Part shown: one piece after another, positions 25,746-34,200 of the stretch
Layout of the letters: each line of letters opens with the position of its first letter
Position numbering within the stretch: the first letter of the stretch is position 1
Source: JBFWNG01 sp050251195
GTDB lineage: Bacteria; Bdellovibrionota_B; Oligoflexia; Oligoflexales; Oligoflexaceae
Direction of reading: 5' to 3'
NCBI GenBank assembly: GCA_050251195.1
Contig: JBFWNG010000014.1
Coordinates: 13,788-77,787 of the forward strand
Length of the DNA stretch: 64,000 nt
Notes under the pieces: model-generated
The model's input: only the letters and a program-made list of their open reading frames with translations
Told to the model about the DNA's origin: nothing
The model's database searches: none
Made by a program: the position numbers and the translations under genes

Positions 25746-26435
25746 TCATGTAAAAATTCTTTGCACCACCGCATCCGCAAAATGAATATATCCTAAAGCG
25801 ATGCGTCCCATCCAAGAAAGGCTGTTCGTGAAGAAGAGCGCAAGAAGGATGAACATGCCGTAAGGAGCAATATACTGGTCATACATTCCTTTCAGGTTAT
25901 ACGGCAAAAAAGCAGTGAAAACTGTGCCGCCGTCGAGTGGGAATAACGGCAAAAGATTAAAAATAGCTAATATCGCGTTTATAAAAATTAAAGGAGTGAG
26001 CAACTCGACGAGGGGATACAGAAAGTGTTCTGGAGATATCGTGTGAGTTCCATAGTTCTCGTACCCGCGAAGCAAGAAGATAGAAATAAAACAAAGTAAC
26101 AAGTTGGATAACGGTCCCGCGGCAGCGACTAAAACATAACCCCACTTTTGGTTGCGAAGATTCCGAACGTCGACGGGTACAGGTTTTGCCCAACCGATAA
26201 CCGCTCCGCCCGCGATTGCGCCAAGCAACGGGAAAACAATCGTTCCTATCGGGTCTATGTGCGGTATCGGGTTCAGCGTCAGTCGGCCGTCCATTTTTGC
26301 TGTTTTGTCTCCCTGAACATGGGCAGCGAATGCGTGTGCGGCTTCGTGAAATGATAAAGCAAAAATCAGCGCTATCATGTTGTTCATTACTTGAGCAATA
26401 TCTGAAAAGTCCATAAGACCACTACTGTTAGACAT
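25746..26435 (-). CDS. Site-2 protease family (M50) membrane peptidase
   Basis: Integral membrane zinc metalloprotease of 229 residues. The zinc motif HEAAH (His30, Glu31, His34) sits in the first membrane segment and the third ligand Asp in NLLPLFPLDGG near residue 170, as in short FtsH-unrelated M50 enzymes of the YwhC type. Four to six hydrophobic segments are visible. The substrate is unknown. No PDZ domain is present, so this is not RseP. It is convergent with mce. Confidence 0.87.
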   Translation of the reverse strand: MSNSSGLMDFSDIAQVMNNMIALIFALSFHEAAHAFAAHVQGDKTAKMDGRLTLNPIPHIDPIGTIVFPLLGAIAGGAVIGWAKPVPVDVRNLRNQKWGYVLVAAAGPLSNLLLCFISIFLLRGYENYGTHTISPEHFLYPLVELLTPLIFINAILAIFNLLPLFPLDGGTVFTAFLPYNLKGMYDQYIAPYGMFILLALFFTNSLSWMGRIALGYIHFADAVVQRIFT

Positions 26436-26486
26436 TATTGTGTTGCGAGCATAAAATACTCTATCTCAATTTGGGAGAGATAAAAA

Positions 26487-27491
26487 GTGATTGAAGTTAT
26501 TTCGTCAAGAAAATCATTTGAAATAAAAAGTATCACAATTCGAAGCTCTCTTCTCCAAAATCCGGCTGGCGTCGCCGATCAACGGGATGTCTCGGTGTAT
26601 ATTCCGAATGCAAAAGGCAAGCATCCTGTTCTTTATTACCTCACGCCGTGGACTCAGAGCGGGAAGCAGGCATTTGGATGGCAGGCGTTTAAAGAACCGC
26701 TGGATGAGAAGATCTCGCGCCTCATTTCGGAGAAGAAGATTCCTCCCGTCGTCGTAGTGGCCCCTGACCTATACACATATTTTGGAGGGAGTCAGTTCAT
26801 CGATTCTCCCTTCTTGGGTTCGCACGCATCGTTCATAGTCAAGGAATTGACCGCCTTTATAGAGTCGAACTTCCCGGTGGCTCCTGGCTGGCACCACCGG
26901 GGGGTTTTTGGACGTTCGTCGGGAGGCTTTGGCGGCCTTCGTCTTGCCATGGACTTCGAACAAGCTTTTGCTTCTGTTGCGTGCCATAGCGGCGACCTAG
27001 GATTTGATGCCGCCTATCGGCATGACCTGCTTCTTCTTCCGCAAGAGCTTTCCCGCTTTGACAATGATTGCGACAGGTTCATCAAGTATACGAAGAGCGC
27101 AGCAAAGTTACGATCAACTGAAGTGCACGTTCTTATGCTCCTTGGGATGGCCGCAAGCTACAGCCCCAATCCTGAAATAAGTTGTGGTTTTGATCTGCCC
27201 ATAGATCTCTGGACTGGGGAGATTAAGGAAGACGTTTGGCGCCGTTGGCTTGCCCACGATCCGGTGTGCCGACTTGACCAAACATGGAGGAATCTCACAG
27301 GATTAAAACGATTATTTATCGACTGTGGCAAGAAAGACCAATACAATCTGCATTTTGGGGCAAGACAGCTCTCCAAAAAACTTAAAAATCTAAAGGTTGA
27401 GCATTCCTACGAAGAATTCGACGACAACCACTCTGGCACAGAATACAGATTCGACGCAAGCCTCCCGGAGATCGTTGGGGTTCTAGTATAG
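26487..27491 (+). CDS. Putative esterase (esterase D/Fes-like alpha/beta-hydrolase)
   Basis: A 334-residue protein without a signal peptide. An N-terminal beta-sandwich-like segment includes DQRDVSVYIPNAKGKHPVLY-type strands, typical of the putative-esterase family that hydrolyses S-formylglutathione, enterobactin or similar esters. The nucleophile motif is GRSSGG, an Asp lies in FIDCGKKDQYN, and a His in DDNHSGTEYRF. The start is GTG at 26487, with GGGAGAGA 6 bases upstream. The substrate cannot be assigned. A 6-bp inverted repeat follows the stop but has no T-run. Confidence 0.75.
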   Translation: MIEVISSRKSFEIKSITIRSSLLQNPAGVADQRDVSVYIPNAKGKHPVLYYLTPWTQSGKQAFGWQAFKEPLDEKISRLISEKKIPPVVVVAPDLYTYFGGSQFIDSPFLGSHASFIVKELTAFIESNFPVAPGWHHRGVFGRSSGGFGGLRLAMDFEQAFASVACHSGDLGFDAAYRHDLLLLPQELSRFDNDCDRFIKYTKSAAKLRSTEVHVLMLLGMAASYSPNPEISCGFDLPIDLWTGEIKEDVWRRWLAHDPVCRLDQTWRNLTGLKRLFIDCGKKDQYNLHFGARQLSKKLKNLKVEHSYEEFDDNHSGTEYRFDASLPEIVGVLV

Positions 27492-27575
27492 GCCCGAAAA
27501 AGCTCAGTTGAAGTTCGGGTCCAATCAAGGTAGGATCCGACCTCTATCTTTCCAATCATCAAGAGTTAGCGATAT

Positions 27576-28505
27576 ATGAATGAAAAAATTGAGAAAGTTG
27601 TCATAGTTGGTACCGGTCCCGCTGGACTTACCGCTGCTATATATGCCGCTCGAGCGGCGCTCGAACCTGTGCTTTTTGCCGGACTTCAGCATGGCGGTCA
27701 GCTTACCACGACCACCGAGGTTGAGAACTTCCCAGGGTTCGCTAAGGGAATTCTCGGTCCTCATCTCATGCAAGAAATGACCGAACAGGCCGAACGCTTC
27801 GGCACGCGGATTATCTATGACGAGGTCACGAATGTCGACCTGTCAGGACCTGTTAAAACAGTGATTGGCGCGACGGAAAAGATTAAGACCAGGGCCCTCA
27901 TTATCGCCACGGGCGCGACCGCTAAGACCATGAGTTTGCCGCACGAAGCTAAGCTTATGGGGAAAGGCGTTTCTACCTGCGCAACATGCGACGGATTCTT
28001 CTACAAAGGCAAAGACGTGGTCGTGATTGGCGGCGGAGACTCGGCTATGGAAGAAGCGACCTATCTGGCAAAACTCTGCCGTAATGTCACTTTGGTGCAC
28101 CGCCGCGACACATTCCGCGCCTCGCCCATTATGCTTAAGAGAGCACAGAACGTAAAGAATATCGAATTCATGGTGCCCTATGCCGCGACTGAGCTGTTGC
28201 ACTCTCATCAAGGTTTAACCGGGGTAAAAGTAGAAAATATGGAGACTGGGGCACAACGGGTTTTAGAAGTGGACGGTCTATTTTACGCCATTGGGCACAA
28301 GCCGAACTCGGAAATTTTCTTGCCGTACGTTGATCTCGATAAGAATGGCTACATAAAGGTCGAAAATTTCACGAAAACGAAAACTCCTGGCGTGTTTGCG
28401 GCCGGCGATATCGCTGATCCTACCTTCAAACAGGCGATCACGGCGGCAGCGATGGGTTGCCAAGCTGCCATTCAGACCCAGCACTATTTGGATACTCTCG
28501 ATTAA
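27576..28505 (+). CDS. trxB: Thioredoxin reductase
   Basis: NADPH-dependent flavoenzyme that reduces thioredoxin. The length of 309 residues is standard. FAD motif GTGPAGLTAAIYAARA (about 12-27), redox pair CATC (Cys135, Cys138), NADPH motif GGGDSAMEEA and the final FAD motif GVFAAGDIAD are all present. It is followed after 12 bp by mrp and then DUF971, so this short operon links thiol redox with iron-sulfur cluster handling. Confidence 0.95.
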   Translation: MNEKIEKVVIVGTGPAGLTAAIYAARAALEPVLFAGLQHGGQLTTTTEVENFPGFAKGILGPHLMQEMTEQAERFGTRIIYDEVTNVDLSGPVKTVIGATEKIKTRALIIATGATAKTMSLPHEAKLMGKGVSTCATCDGFFYKGKDVVVIGGGDSAMEEATYLAKLCRNVTLVHRRDTFRASPIMLKRAQNVKNIEFMVPYAATELLHSHQGLTGVKVENMETGAQRVLEVDGLFYAIGHKPNSEIFLPYVDLDKNGYIKVENFTKTKTPGVFAAGDIADPTFKQAITAAAMGCQAAIQTQHYLDTLD

Positions 28506-28517
28506 CGGAAAAACGAA

Positions 28518-29669
28518 ATGTCACTTATCAAATCTATATCTGAAAAATTTCAAAAGAGTTCCCGCGGTGACGGAATTGTTTCGGAACAATTTATTAAGCA
28601 GGAAGTCCTTAATCGCCTTGCCACTGTGATGGATCCGGACCTTCATAAGGACATCGTTAGTTTAGGATTTGTCAAAGACGTAAGTTTTAGCGGCGGCAAG
28701 GTTAGTGTAACGGTCGAGCTCACAACGCCCGCTTGCCCAGTCAAAGAAAAACTCCGAACACAGTGTAAAGAGTTAATAGACGGGATCTCGGGCGTAACCA
28801 GCTCCGAGGTGACAATGACCGCAAGAACGAGAGCGTCTGAGCAACGTGCGACTCTCGATTCTCTTGCTCATGTGCGCAACATAATCGCCGTTGCAAGCGG
28901 TAAGGGCGGGGTCGGCAAGTCCACAACCGCCGTGAACCTAGCCTATAGTTTAGCAAAGGCTGGTTCTAAGGTCGGCTTGCTCGATGCTGACGTTTATGGT
29001 CCTTCGATCGTCAAGATGACAGGCGTCGGGGCGCCCAAGGAAATGCAAGGATCGCTTATCGTTCCGCCTGAAAAAAACGGCGTCAAAATTATATCGACGC
29101 CGATGTTCGGTACGCAGGATAAAGCCACAATACTTCGCGGTCCGATGGTCGCCCAGATTATTAAACAGTTTTTGACCCAGGTGAGTTGGGGAGATCTTGA
29201 TTATCTCGTCATAGATTATCCTCCGGGCACCGGGGATATTCAATTGACCTTGTCACAGATTGCCCCCATATCGGGTGCGGTGATCGTTACAACTCCGCAA
29301 GAAGTTTCTATTATCGATGTACGTAAGGCCGTGGAAATGTTCGTTACGATGAAGGTGCCCATTCTGGGTATCATCGAAACAATGAGTTATTTTGTATGCG
29401 ACGGCTGCGACAAGAAACATTTTATCTTCAAATCGGGCGGCGGAACCGCGCTCGCGCGACAGTTGGGAGTGCCCGTGCTGGGAGAGATTCCGATGGATCC
29501 GGCTGTGGCATCGTTCGCAGATCAGGGTACTCCGATTGTTGAGCATAACACGGCGGGCGCCAGTGCCTATCTTGAAGCGAGCGGCAAAGTTGCGGCGCAG
29601 TTGTCAATTCTGAATAGTTCTGACGCTAAGGGTCTGAATCACTTTCAACTAACATGGGAGTCGAAATGA
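28518..29669 (+). CDS. mrp: Iron-sulfur cluster carrier ATPase Mrp/ApbC
   Basis: P-loop ATPase that carries and delivers Fe-S clusters. It has 383 residues. The N-terminal DUF59/MIP18 domain (about 25-105) contains LGFVKDV and TTPACPVKEKL; the ParA-type domain follows with ASGKGGVGKST. The cluster-binding pair is CDGC in FVCDGCDKKH, near residue 297. The stop overlaps the start of the DUF971 gene as ATGA (29666-29669), showing translational coupling; DUF971 proteins often adjoin Mrp. Confidence 0.93.
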   Translation: MSLIKSISEKFQKSSRGDGIVSEQFIKQEVLNRLATVMDPDLHKDIVSLGFVKDVSFSGGKVSVTVELTTPACPVKEKLRTQCKELIDGISGVTSSEVTMTARTRASEQRATLDSLAHVRNIIAVASGKGGVGKSTTAVNLAYSLAKAGSKVGLLDADVYGPSIVKMTGVGAPKEMQGSLIVPPEKNGVKIISTPMFGTQDKATILRGPMVAQIIKQFLTQVSWGDLDYLVIDYPPGTGDIQLTLSQIAPISGAVIVTTPQEVSIIDVRKAVEMFVTMKVPILGIIETMSYFVCDGCDKKHFIFKSGGGTALARQLGVPVLGEIPMDPAVASFADQGTPIVEHNTAGASAYLEASGKVAAQLSILNSSDAKGLNHFQLTWESK

Positions 29670-29977
29670 CGACTCCTTCCGACGAAAATGTGCGGGTTAG
29701 TAATATTTGGCAGCAAAACGATCGTACCCTAGGTATCGAATGGACGGACGGGAAGAAGTCGTTGTTTGATGTCGTCGAACTCCGACGTGCGTGTCGCTGC
29801 GCCGTATGTGTCGATGAATGGACGAGCGCAAAAATACTTGATCCCAAGAAGGTATCCGAACAAGTTCGTCCAAAAAATATTGAGTCGGTGGGGCGTTACG
29901 CTCTCAAAATAGATTTTACCGACGGACATAGCACCGGCATCTACACCTTCAACTACCTGCGACAACTGGGTAACTAA
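29666..29977 (+). CDS. DUF971 / GBBH-like N-terminal domain protein
   Basis: A small cytosolic protein of about 103 residues made of one DUF971 domain. The signature LGIEWTDGKKSLFDVVELRRACRC contains a Cys pair (CRCAVC) typical of the zinc-binding form, and the end reads GIYTFNYLRQLG. Start at the ATG at 29666, preceded by GGGAG and overlapping the mrp stop. DUF971 proteins coupled to Mrp are thought to help iron-sulfur metabolism; the exact role is not known. Confidence 0.8.
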   Translation: MTTPSDENVRVSNIWQQNDRTLGIEWTDGKKSLFDVVELRRACRCAVCVDEWTSAKILDPKKVSEQVRPKNIESVGRYALKIDFTDGHSTGIYTFNYLRQLGN

Positions 29978-30038
29978 TCCGCTCTTTTTATCTTTACCAA
30001 GCGTAGTTGCCTCATATTTCTTCTATGGTTACCGATAG

Positions 30039-30851
30039 ATGGGTGTAACTGTCGGCGGACTTATGGCAGAAAACGACAACAAAGAAAATCAGGCGGCACC
30101 TTATGCTGAGGAAGAAGGTTTTACAGAAGCCCTCGCCGCAACCTCTCGTCTAGCTACCTTAGGCGAATTGACGGCTAGTATTGTGCACGAGATAAATAAT
30201 CCGCTTCTGCTGATCCAAGGCTACGCTGACATCCTTAGTGCGAGTCTCGAGTCGGGACATGTCGATCCCAAGAAGTTTAAGAAGACTCTGGAAAAAATCA
30301 GCGATTCCGTCAGCCGAATTACGAAAATTGTAGGCAACATTAGATCATTCGCAAGAAGTTCGCATGAAGAAGAACTGAAAGAAGTGATTGTCAACGATCT
30401 CGTCCACGAAGCGGTCGCTTTTTGTCAAAAGCACGCGGAGCAAAACGGGGTTCTGATCAGCGTTGTGGCGAGTTCGCAGGATCTGCGCTTGCAATGTCGC
30501 CCGGTGCAAATATCCCAGGTCATAGTTAATTTTGTAAATAATGCTGTCGACGCCGTATCGGAATTCAAAGAGAAATGGATGGAGATCGTCACCGAATCCA
30601 ACGGCAACGACGTTGTGATCACCATTACCGACAGCGGCAATGGCATTAAGAAAGAAATTCAAGAGAAGATTATGAAGCCCTTCTTTACGACCAAGTCGAT
30701 TGGCAAGGGCACAGGCTTGGGCCTGAGCATTTCTCAGACCATTATCAATAGTCATGGCGGCAAAATAACGATCGACAATAGCTGTCGGAATACTCGTTTT
30801 GTTATACGCCTACCGAAAACCGCTCCAGCGACGAAACTCAAGTCAGCTTAG
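30039..30851 (+). CDS. Soluble sensor histidine kinase
   Basis: A 270-residue histidine kinase with no membrane segment and almost no sensor region. The dimerisation/phosphotransfer box is ELTASIVHEINNPLL, His50. The ATPase domain has the N box NFVNNAVDAV, the G1 box TDSGNGI and the G2 box GKGTGLGLS. It lacks a linked response regulator; the receiver at 51400 is the only single receiver besides cheY in the window. The ATG at 30063 is an alternative start; neither has a good ribosome site. The stop overlaps that of the convergent lipoprotein gene (30848-30851). Confidence 0.87.
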   Translation: MGVTVGGLMAENDNKENQAAPYAEEEGFTEALAATSRLATLGELTASIVHEINNPLLLIQGYADILSASLESGHVDPKKFKKTLEKISDSVSRITKIVGNIRSFARSSHEEELKEVIVNDLVHEAVAFCQKHAEQNGVLISVVASSQDLRLQCRPVQISQVIVNFVNNAVDAVSEFKEKWMEIVTESNGNDVVITITDSGNGIKKEIQEKIMKPFFTTKSIGKGTGLGLSISQTIINSHGGKITIDNSCRNTRFVIRLPKTAPATKLKSA

Positions 30852-32380
30852 AATGGAACGGGAGCAGTTGTATTCTTGAACACAGTGAATTTCGAAGCTG
30901 ACGCTGCCGATTGCCAGTTGCCCGCCTCGTCCCTTCCGATGACACAGACATAGATGTTCTGTTGGTGGGGATAAGTGGTAACGGGTATTTTGTCATCCTC
31001 GCCCTTTTCGATGCCGTACCCGGCGGCGTCAGCGCAATTCACCGCCGAGCTCGTGCTTGCCTTGTATCTATACTTCTCGACGCCTGATCCTTCCACCTCA
31101 ATATAGTTTCCTGTTATCGAGGAGGCCCCTGTTGCAGAAGAATTTGCGACTTTTGCTGTAGGAGCAACTGTATCTTTCGTCCAAGTTTCAGAATAGAATT
31201 GTTCAACAACACTAATCGGATCTTTGGAATCATCATGTCCGATAATGCATAATTCCATCTTACCGTCACTGAGTCCGCTGATATTGTCCGTTATCTTAAC
31301 GCTGGTGGGTATGATATCCGAATAGTCATCCATGATGGCGCAATCGGTCTCGCTAGCCTTGCCAATCTTGTATTTATAATGCGATAAATTGTCTCCGCCG
31401 CTTGCCTTCTTGACGCTAATACCAAGTGCTGTGATTCGCGATTGGTTCTCGGGCATGTTGTCGAGGTCAATCAGCGGGGAAGGAATTTTGACCATTGAAT
31501 CATCTAAGGTTATAGGTTTATCAGAATTAAACTGAATAGAGGGTACGATGTAGTTATAGTCTTGACCCTTGTTTTGAGTTGTTGCATAGAAAACGAGGTG
31601 AAAGGCCCCTGTTCCCCAATTATCGTTCGACAAGGCGAAAACCTCTTCGTCCTCCTCGATGGCCTGGTCGAGTACGACAGTTCCGTCCTCTTTTTCAATT
31701 CGGAAGGCGCCTTTGTCGGTATCTACAGCACAAAGTTCGATGGTTAGTCCCACGTTTTCACTCTGGATGGTGAAAGGTACACTCACCTCGGCACCAGACG
31801 CTGAAATCGAATCTACGTTTTTTCCGACACATTCTTCCTTGTCCGCGATTTCAGCCAGGGGGTCTTCCCAATTGCCGATATGAAGACCGCGCACCTCTTC
31901 ATTATGCTTGGGTTGGTCAACGCTGCCGTCTGGATGTTTTACAGAAGTAATAAGCTGCCTAGTCGCTTTCGTAGGCGTGTAGGTCAGGTTTGCTTGGACC
32001 TTTGCTTGGGATATTTGTGATGCTGGAAATGTCAAATACCAATGCCATTCGCTAACGGTGGCTTCGTCTCTGACGACAACTTTATCAATCACCCGATTAA
32101 AAGCGTCATAAGCAACAATGTCGCTTTGTACGTTTTCTCCCATCGGCATCTTCTCGCCGTGTTTGGTATCTACTCGGCAACCAACCCCTGACGCATCTTC
32201 GTCGATAATCACACATGTCAAATACGAACCTGCAATCATCGAAGGTTCATCGACTTCATCACCTTCGCCAGCCGCCGCAGTCGAATCAGAAGTATCCTCG
32301 TCTTCCTTTGGATCCAACGAAGGCACCTTGTTGCAGCTTAGGCAGAAAATGAGAGACACCAACATAGTCGTTTTTTTCAT
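30848..32380 (-). CDS. Large lipoprotein with Ig-like segments
   Basis: About 510 residues from the ATG at 32380, preceded by GGGA. A short signal peptide ends in the lipobox SLIFCLS-C, with Cys near residue 16, and an acidic Asp/Glu/Ala linker follows. The rest is beta-rich. In the C-terminal 200 residues, two or three segments share a pattern of YRYK, a following Cys, then ELCIIG or YVCVIGRDEAGNW and a final TAP, which looks like tandem immunoglobulin-like or cell-surface repeats. Function unknown; a surface-exposed adhesin-like lipoprotein is possible. It stands alone, with a 0.6-kb non-coding region upstream. Confidence 0.65.
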   Translation of the reverse strand: MKKTTMLVSLIFCLSCNKVPSLDPKEDEDTSDSTAAAGEGDEVDEPSMIAGSYLTCVIIDEDASGVGCRVDTKHGEKMPMGENVQSDIVAYDAFNRVIDKVVVRDEATVSEWHWYLTFPASQISQAKVQANLTYTPTKATRQLITSVKHPDGSVDQPKHNEEVRGLHIGNWEDPLAEIADKEECVGKNVDSISASGAEVSVPFTIQSENVGLTIELCAVDTDKGAFRIEKEDGTVVLDQAIEEDEEVFALSNDNWGTGAFHLVFYATTQNKGQDYNYIVPSIQFNSDKPITLDDSMVKIPSPLIDLDNMPENQSRITALGISVKKASGGDNLSHYKYKIGKASETDCAIMDDYSDIIPTSVKITDNISGLSDGKMELCIIGHDDSKDPISVVEQFYSETWTKDTVAPTAKVANSSATGASSITGNYIEVEGSGVEKYRYKASTSSAVNCADAAGYGIEKGEDDKIPVTTYPHQQNIYVCVIGRDEAGNWQSAASASKFTVFKNTTAPVPF

Positions 32381-32601
32381 GCCGATTCCCAAATGGAATG
32401 TTTCTAGGTTAATGCCTCTATCGGCTTTTCCATCCGCAAACTTGACGGAAACCAAATTCTCGGTTCTTTTTCTTGGAACTTCCGAAGCTTATGCTGCGCC
32501 TTATCGATCGATATCGAACATCCTATAGAGGAAAGCAGCTCACTAATGGTTCGGTCTGTCGAGGCTTCTAAATTGAGAATTATAACTAACTGATTATATT
32601 A

Positions 32602-32690
32602 CGTAAAAAAAATGACGAGTTTGCTTATTGTTCAGTATTTAGTCTGAGAGAGTTATAACCCATTGTAAAGAATAGGTTATTTTTTTTACG
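32602..32690. repeat. 12-bp inverted repeat with A8 and T8 tracts
   Basis: CGTAAAAAAAAT at 32602-32613 and ATTTTTTTTACG at 32679-32690 form perfect 12-bp arms 65 bp apart. Inside, ATAACC (32655-32660) pairs with GGTTAT (32675-32680) directly before the T8 run, as in a weak rho-independent terminator on the plus strand. No plus-strand gene ends here, so it could end a small RNA or be a relic of a miniature element. Confidence 0.4.
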
Positions 32691-32713
32691 CAATAGTAGT
32701 CGAAGGATTGGGC

Positions 32714-32743
32714 CATACCTTTTAATTTACAATTCAAGGTATG
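32714..32743. promoter_or_regulatory. 8-bp inverted repeat, candidate operator
   Basis: CATACCTT (32714-32721) and AAGGTATG (32736-32743) are perfect inverted arms 14 bp apart, 20 bp before the sucC leader hairpins. TTTACA at 32726-32731 inside it could be a -35 element, but no good -10 follows. It may be a regulator site for the sucC promoter or one more leader hairpin. Confidence 0.35.
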
Positions 32744-32763
32744 TCAACTATCCGTACTTCGCA

Positions 32764-32899
32764 GGTAGCAGAAAAAATCCCATCCCTTCTTTTTCTGTTA
32801 CCAACATGCCAATGAAGTACGACTTCAATTCACTCAAAGGAGTTCCCCTCCTTCAGCCGGCCAAATTGCTCGTTTGGCAAATCCCGCCCTCAGGGCGGG
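32764..32899 (+). ncRNA. Candidate structured leader of sucCD (five hairpins)
   Basis: Five hairpins follow one another. (1) GGTAGCAGAAAAA (32764-32776) with TTTTTCTGTTACC (32790-32802), 13 bp with one G-U pair. (2) TGAAGT-acg-ACTTCA (32813-32827). (3) AAGGAG-ttccc-CTCCTT (32837-32853). (4) GCCAAA (32860-32865) with TTTGGC (32873-32878). (5) CCCGCCC-tca-GGGCGGG (32883-32899), followed by a pyrimidine tract. The last resembles an attenuator. Such dense perfect pairing over 136 bases in front of a metabolic operon suggests a cis-regulatory RNA. I do not recognise it as a named class. Confidence 0.45.
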
Positions 32900-33016
32900 T
32901 CTCCCCTCTTTTCTTCAATCAAATTGGGAACAAATTCATGGTGAGTCCACCAAGGAGGTATGGTAACGTGTCTCTTCGACTATCAAAAATTAGTTTTTTG
33001 GGAGGCTTGGCAAGAA

Positions 33017-34180
33017 GTGAACATTCACGAATATCAGGCAAAAGGTCTGTTTAAAGAAAATAAAATCAAAGTATCCAACGGCTATCTCGTTCGGACACCC
33101 GTGGAAGCTGAATTTGCAATGCGTCGGTTGGGCGCGCCCGTTGTAGCCGTTAAGGCCCAAATCCACGCCGGGGGTCGGGGAAAAGCGGGCGGGGTGAAAA
33201 TAGTAAAGACCCCGGAGGAGTGCCGGAAAGCCGCCGAGAAAATGCTCGGTATGAAGCTTGTCACTCACCAGACGGGGCCCGAGGGCAAGATCGTTAATAA
33301 GGTCTATATTGAAGAAGGTACGAAAATACAGAAGGAATATTATCTTGCTCTTCTCGTTGATCGAGAAACGGCAAGCGTGAATATTATCTTCTCGACAGAA
33401 GGCGGAATGGACATAGAAGAAGTGGCGGCTAAATCGCCACAGAAGATCATTTCTGTAGCTGTCAATCCGATTGCTGGTCTCAAGGATTTCCACATCCGAA
33501 AAATTCTTTTCGGTATGAATATACCTAAAGCAGAACACAAAGAATTCAACGATCTCATCAAGAAGCTTTATTCAATGTTCTTTAAACATGATTTCTCGAT
33601 GATCGAAATCAATCCTTTAGTCGTCACCGACGAGGGGTCTTTTATCGCGCTCGACGGCAAAATGAGTTTTGACGACAACGCTCTGTATCGTCAAAAAGAC
33701 ATCGAAACTTTGAGGGATTTCACTGAGGAAGACGAAAGGGAGATTGAAGCTACCAAATACAATCTGAGTTACATCGGACTTACCGGGAACATTGGTTGCC
33801 TTGTAAACGGCGCCGGTCTTGCGATGGCCACTATGGATATTATTAAACACTATGGCGGAGAGCCGGCCAACTTTCTCGATGTGGGCGGTGGAGCCACGGA
33901 ACAAGCTGTTACGAATGCATTCAAGATTCTTCTTTCCGACAGCCAAGTCAAAGGCATCTTCGTCAACATATTTGGCGGAATTATGCGATGCGACGTTATT
34001 GCAAACGGTATTATCAGTGCCGTCAAAGAACTCGGTTTGAAGGTTCCTTTGGTTGTGCGATTGGAGGGTACCAACGTTGATCAGGGCCGCGCCTTGCTCA
34101 ATGATTCGGGTCTCAATCTCCACGCTCTTCAGGATATGGCGGAAGCGGCGCAGAAGGTTGTTAAGTTGGCTAGCAAATAG
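33017..34180 (+). CDS. sucC: Succinyl-CoA ligase beta subunit
   Basis: ADP-forming succinate-CoA ligase, beta chain, of the TCA cycle. I set the start at the GTG at 33017 because it gives the canonical N-terminus M-NIHEYQAKGLF and a length of 387 residues, as in E. coli; the longer frame only adds unrelated residues. GGAGG at 33001-33005 is a rather distant ribosome site. ATP-grasp motifs include AQIHAGGRGKAGGVK and the C-terminal GLVNG-like CLVNGAGLAMATMD and NIFGGIMRCD. sucD follows after 20 bp. The long structured leader upstream may control it. Confidence 0.95.
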   Translation: MNIHEYQAKGLFKENKIKVSNGYLVRTPVEAEFAMRRLGAPVVAVKAQIHAGGRGKAGGVKIVKTPEECRKAAEKMLGMKLVTHQTGPEGKIVNKVYIEEGTKIQKEYYLALLVDRETASVNIIFSTEGGMDIEEVAAKSPQKIISVAVNPIAGLKDFHIRKILFGMNIPKAEHKEFNDLIKKLYSMFFKHDFSMIEINPLVVTDEGSFIALDGKMSFDDNALYRQKDIETLRDFTEEDEREIEATKYNLSYIGLTGNIGCLVNGAGLAMATMDIIKHYGGEPANFLDVGGGATEQAVTNAFKILLSDSQVKGIFVNIFGGIMRCDVIANGIISAVKELGLKVPLVVRLEGTNVDQGRALLNDSGLNLHALQDMAEAAQKVVKLASK

Positions 34181-34200
34181 TTTAATTTCGAGGAAAACAA

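Larger units (their letters stand above)
32381..33016. other. Non-coding, inverted-repeat-rich region upstream of sucC
   Basis: This 636-bp gap between a leftward lipoprotein gene and rightward sucC holds no convincing gene. It contains, from left to right: the 12-bp palindrome TATCGATCGATA (32502-32513); an A8/T8 inverted repeat (32602-32690); an 8-bp inverted repeat (32714-32743); and the hairpin cluster at 32764-32899. A short frame at 32806-33054 overlaps sucC, starts inside the hairpins and has no ribosome site, so I do not call it a gene. Confidence 0.7.

Noticed and set aside
27493..27519. CCCGAA...TTCGGG hairpin after the esterase as a terminator
   Set aside because: The stem is 6 bp with a 15-base loop and no T-run follows.
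32806..33054. Short frame upstream of and overlapping sucC
   Set aside because: It starts inside the leader hairpins, lacks a ribosome site and reads into sucC in another frame.
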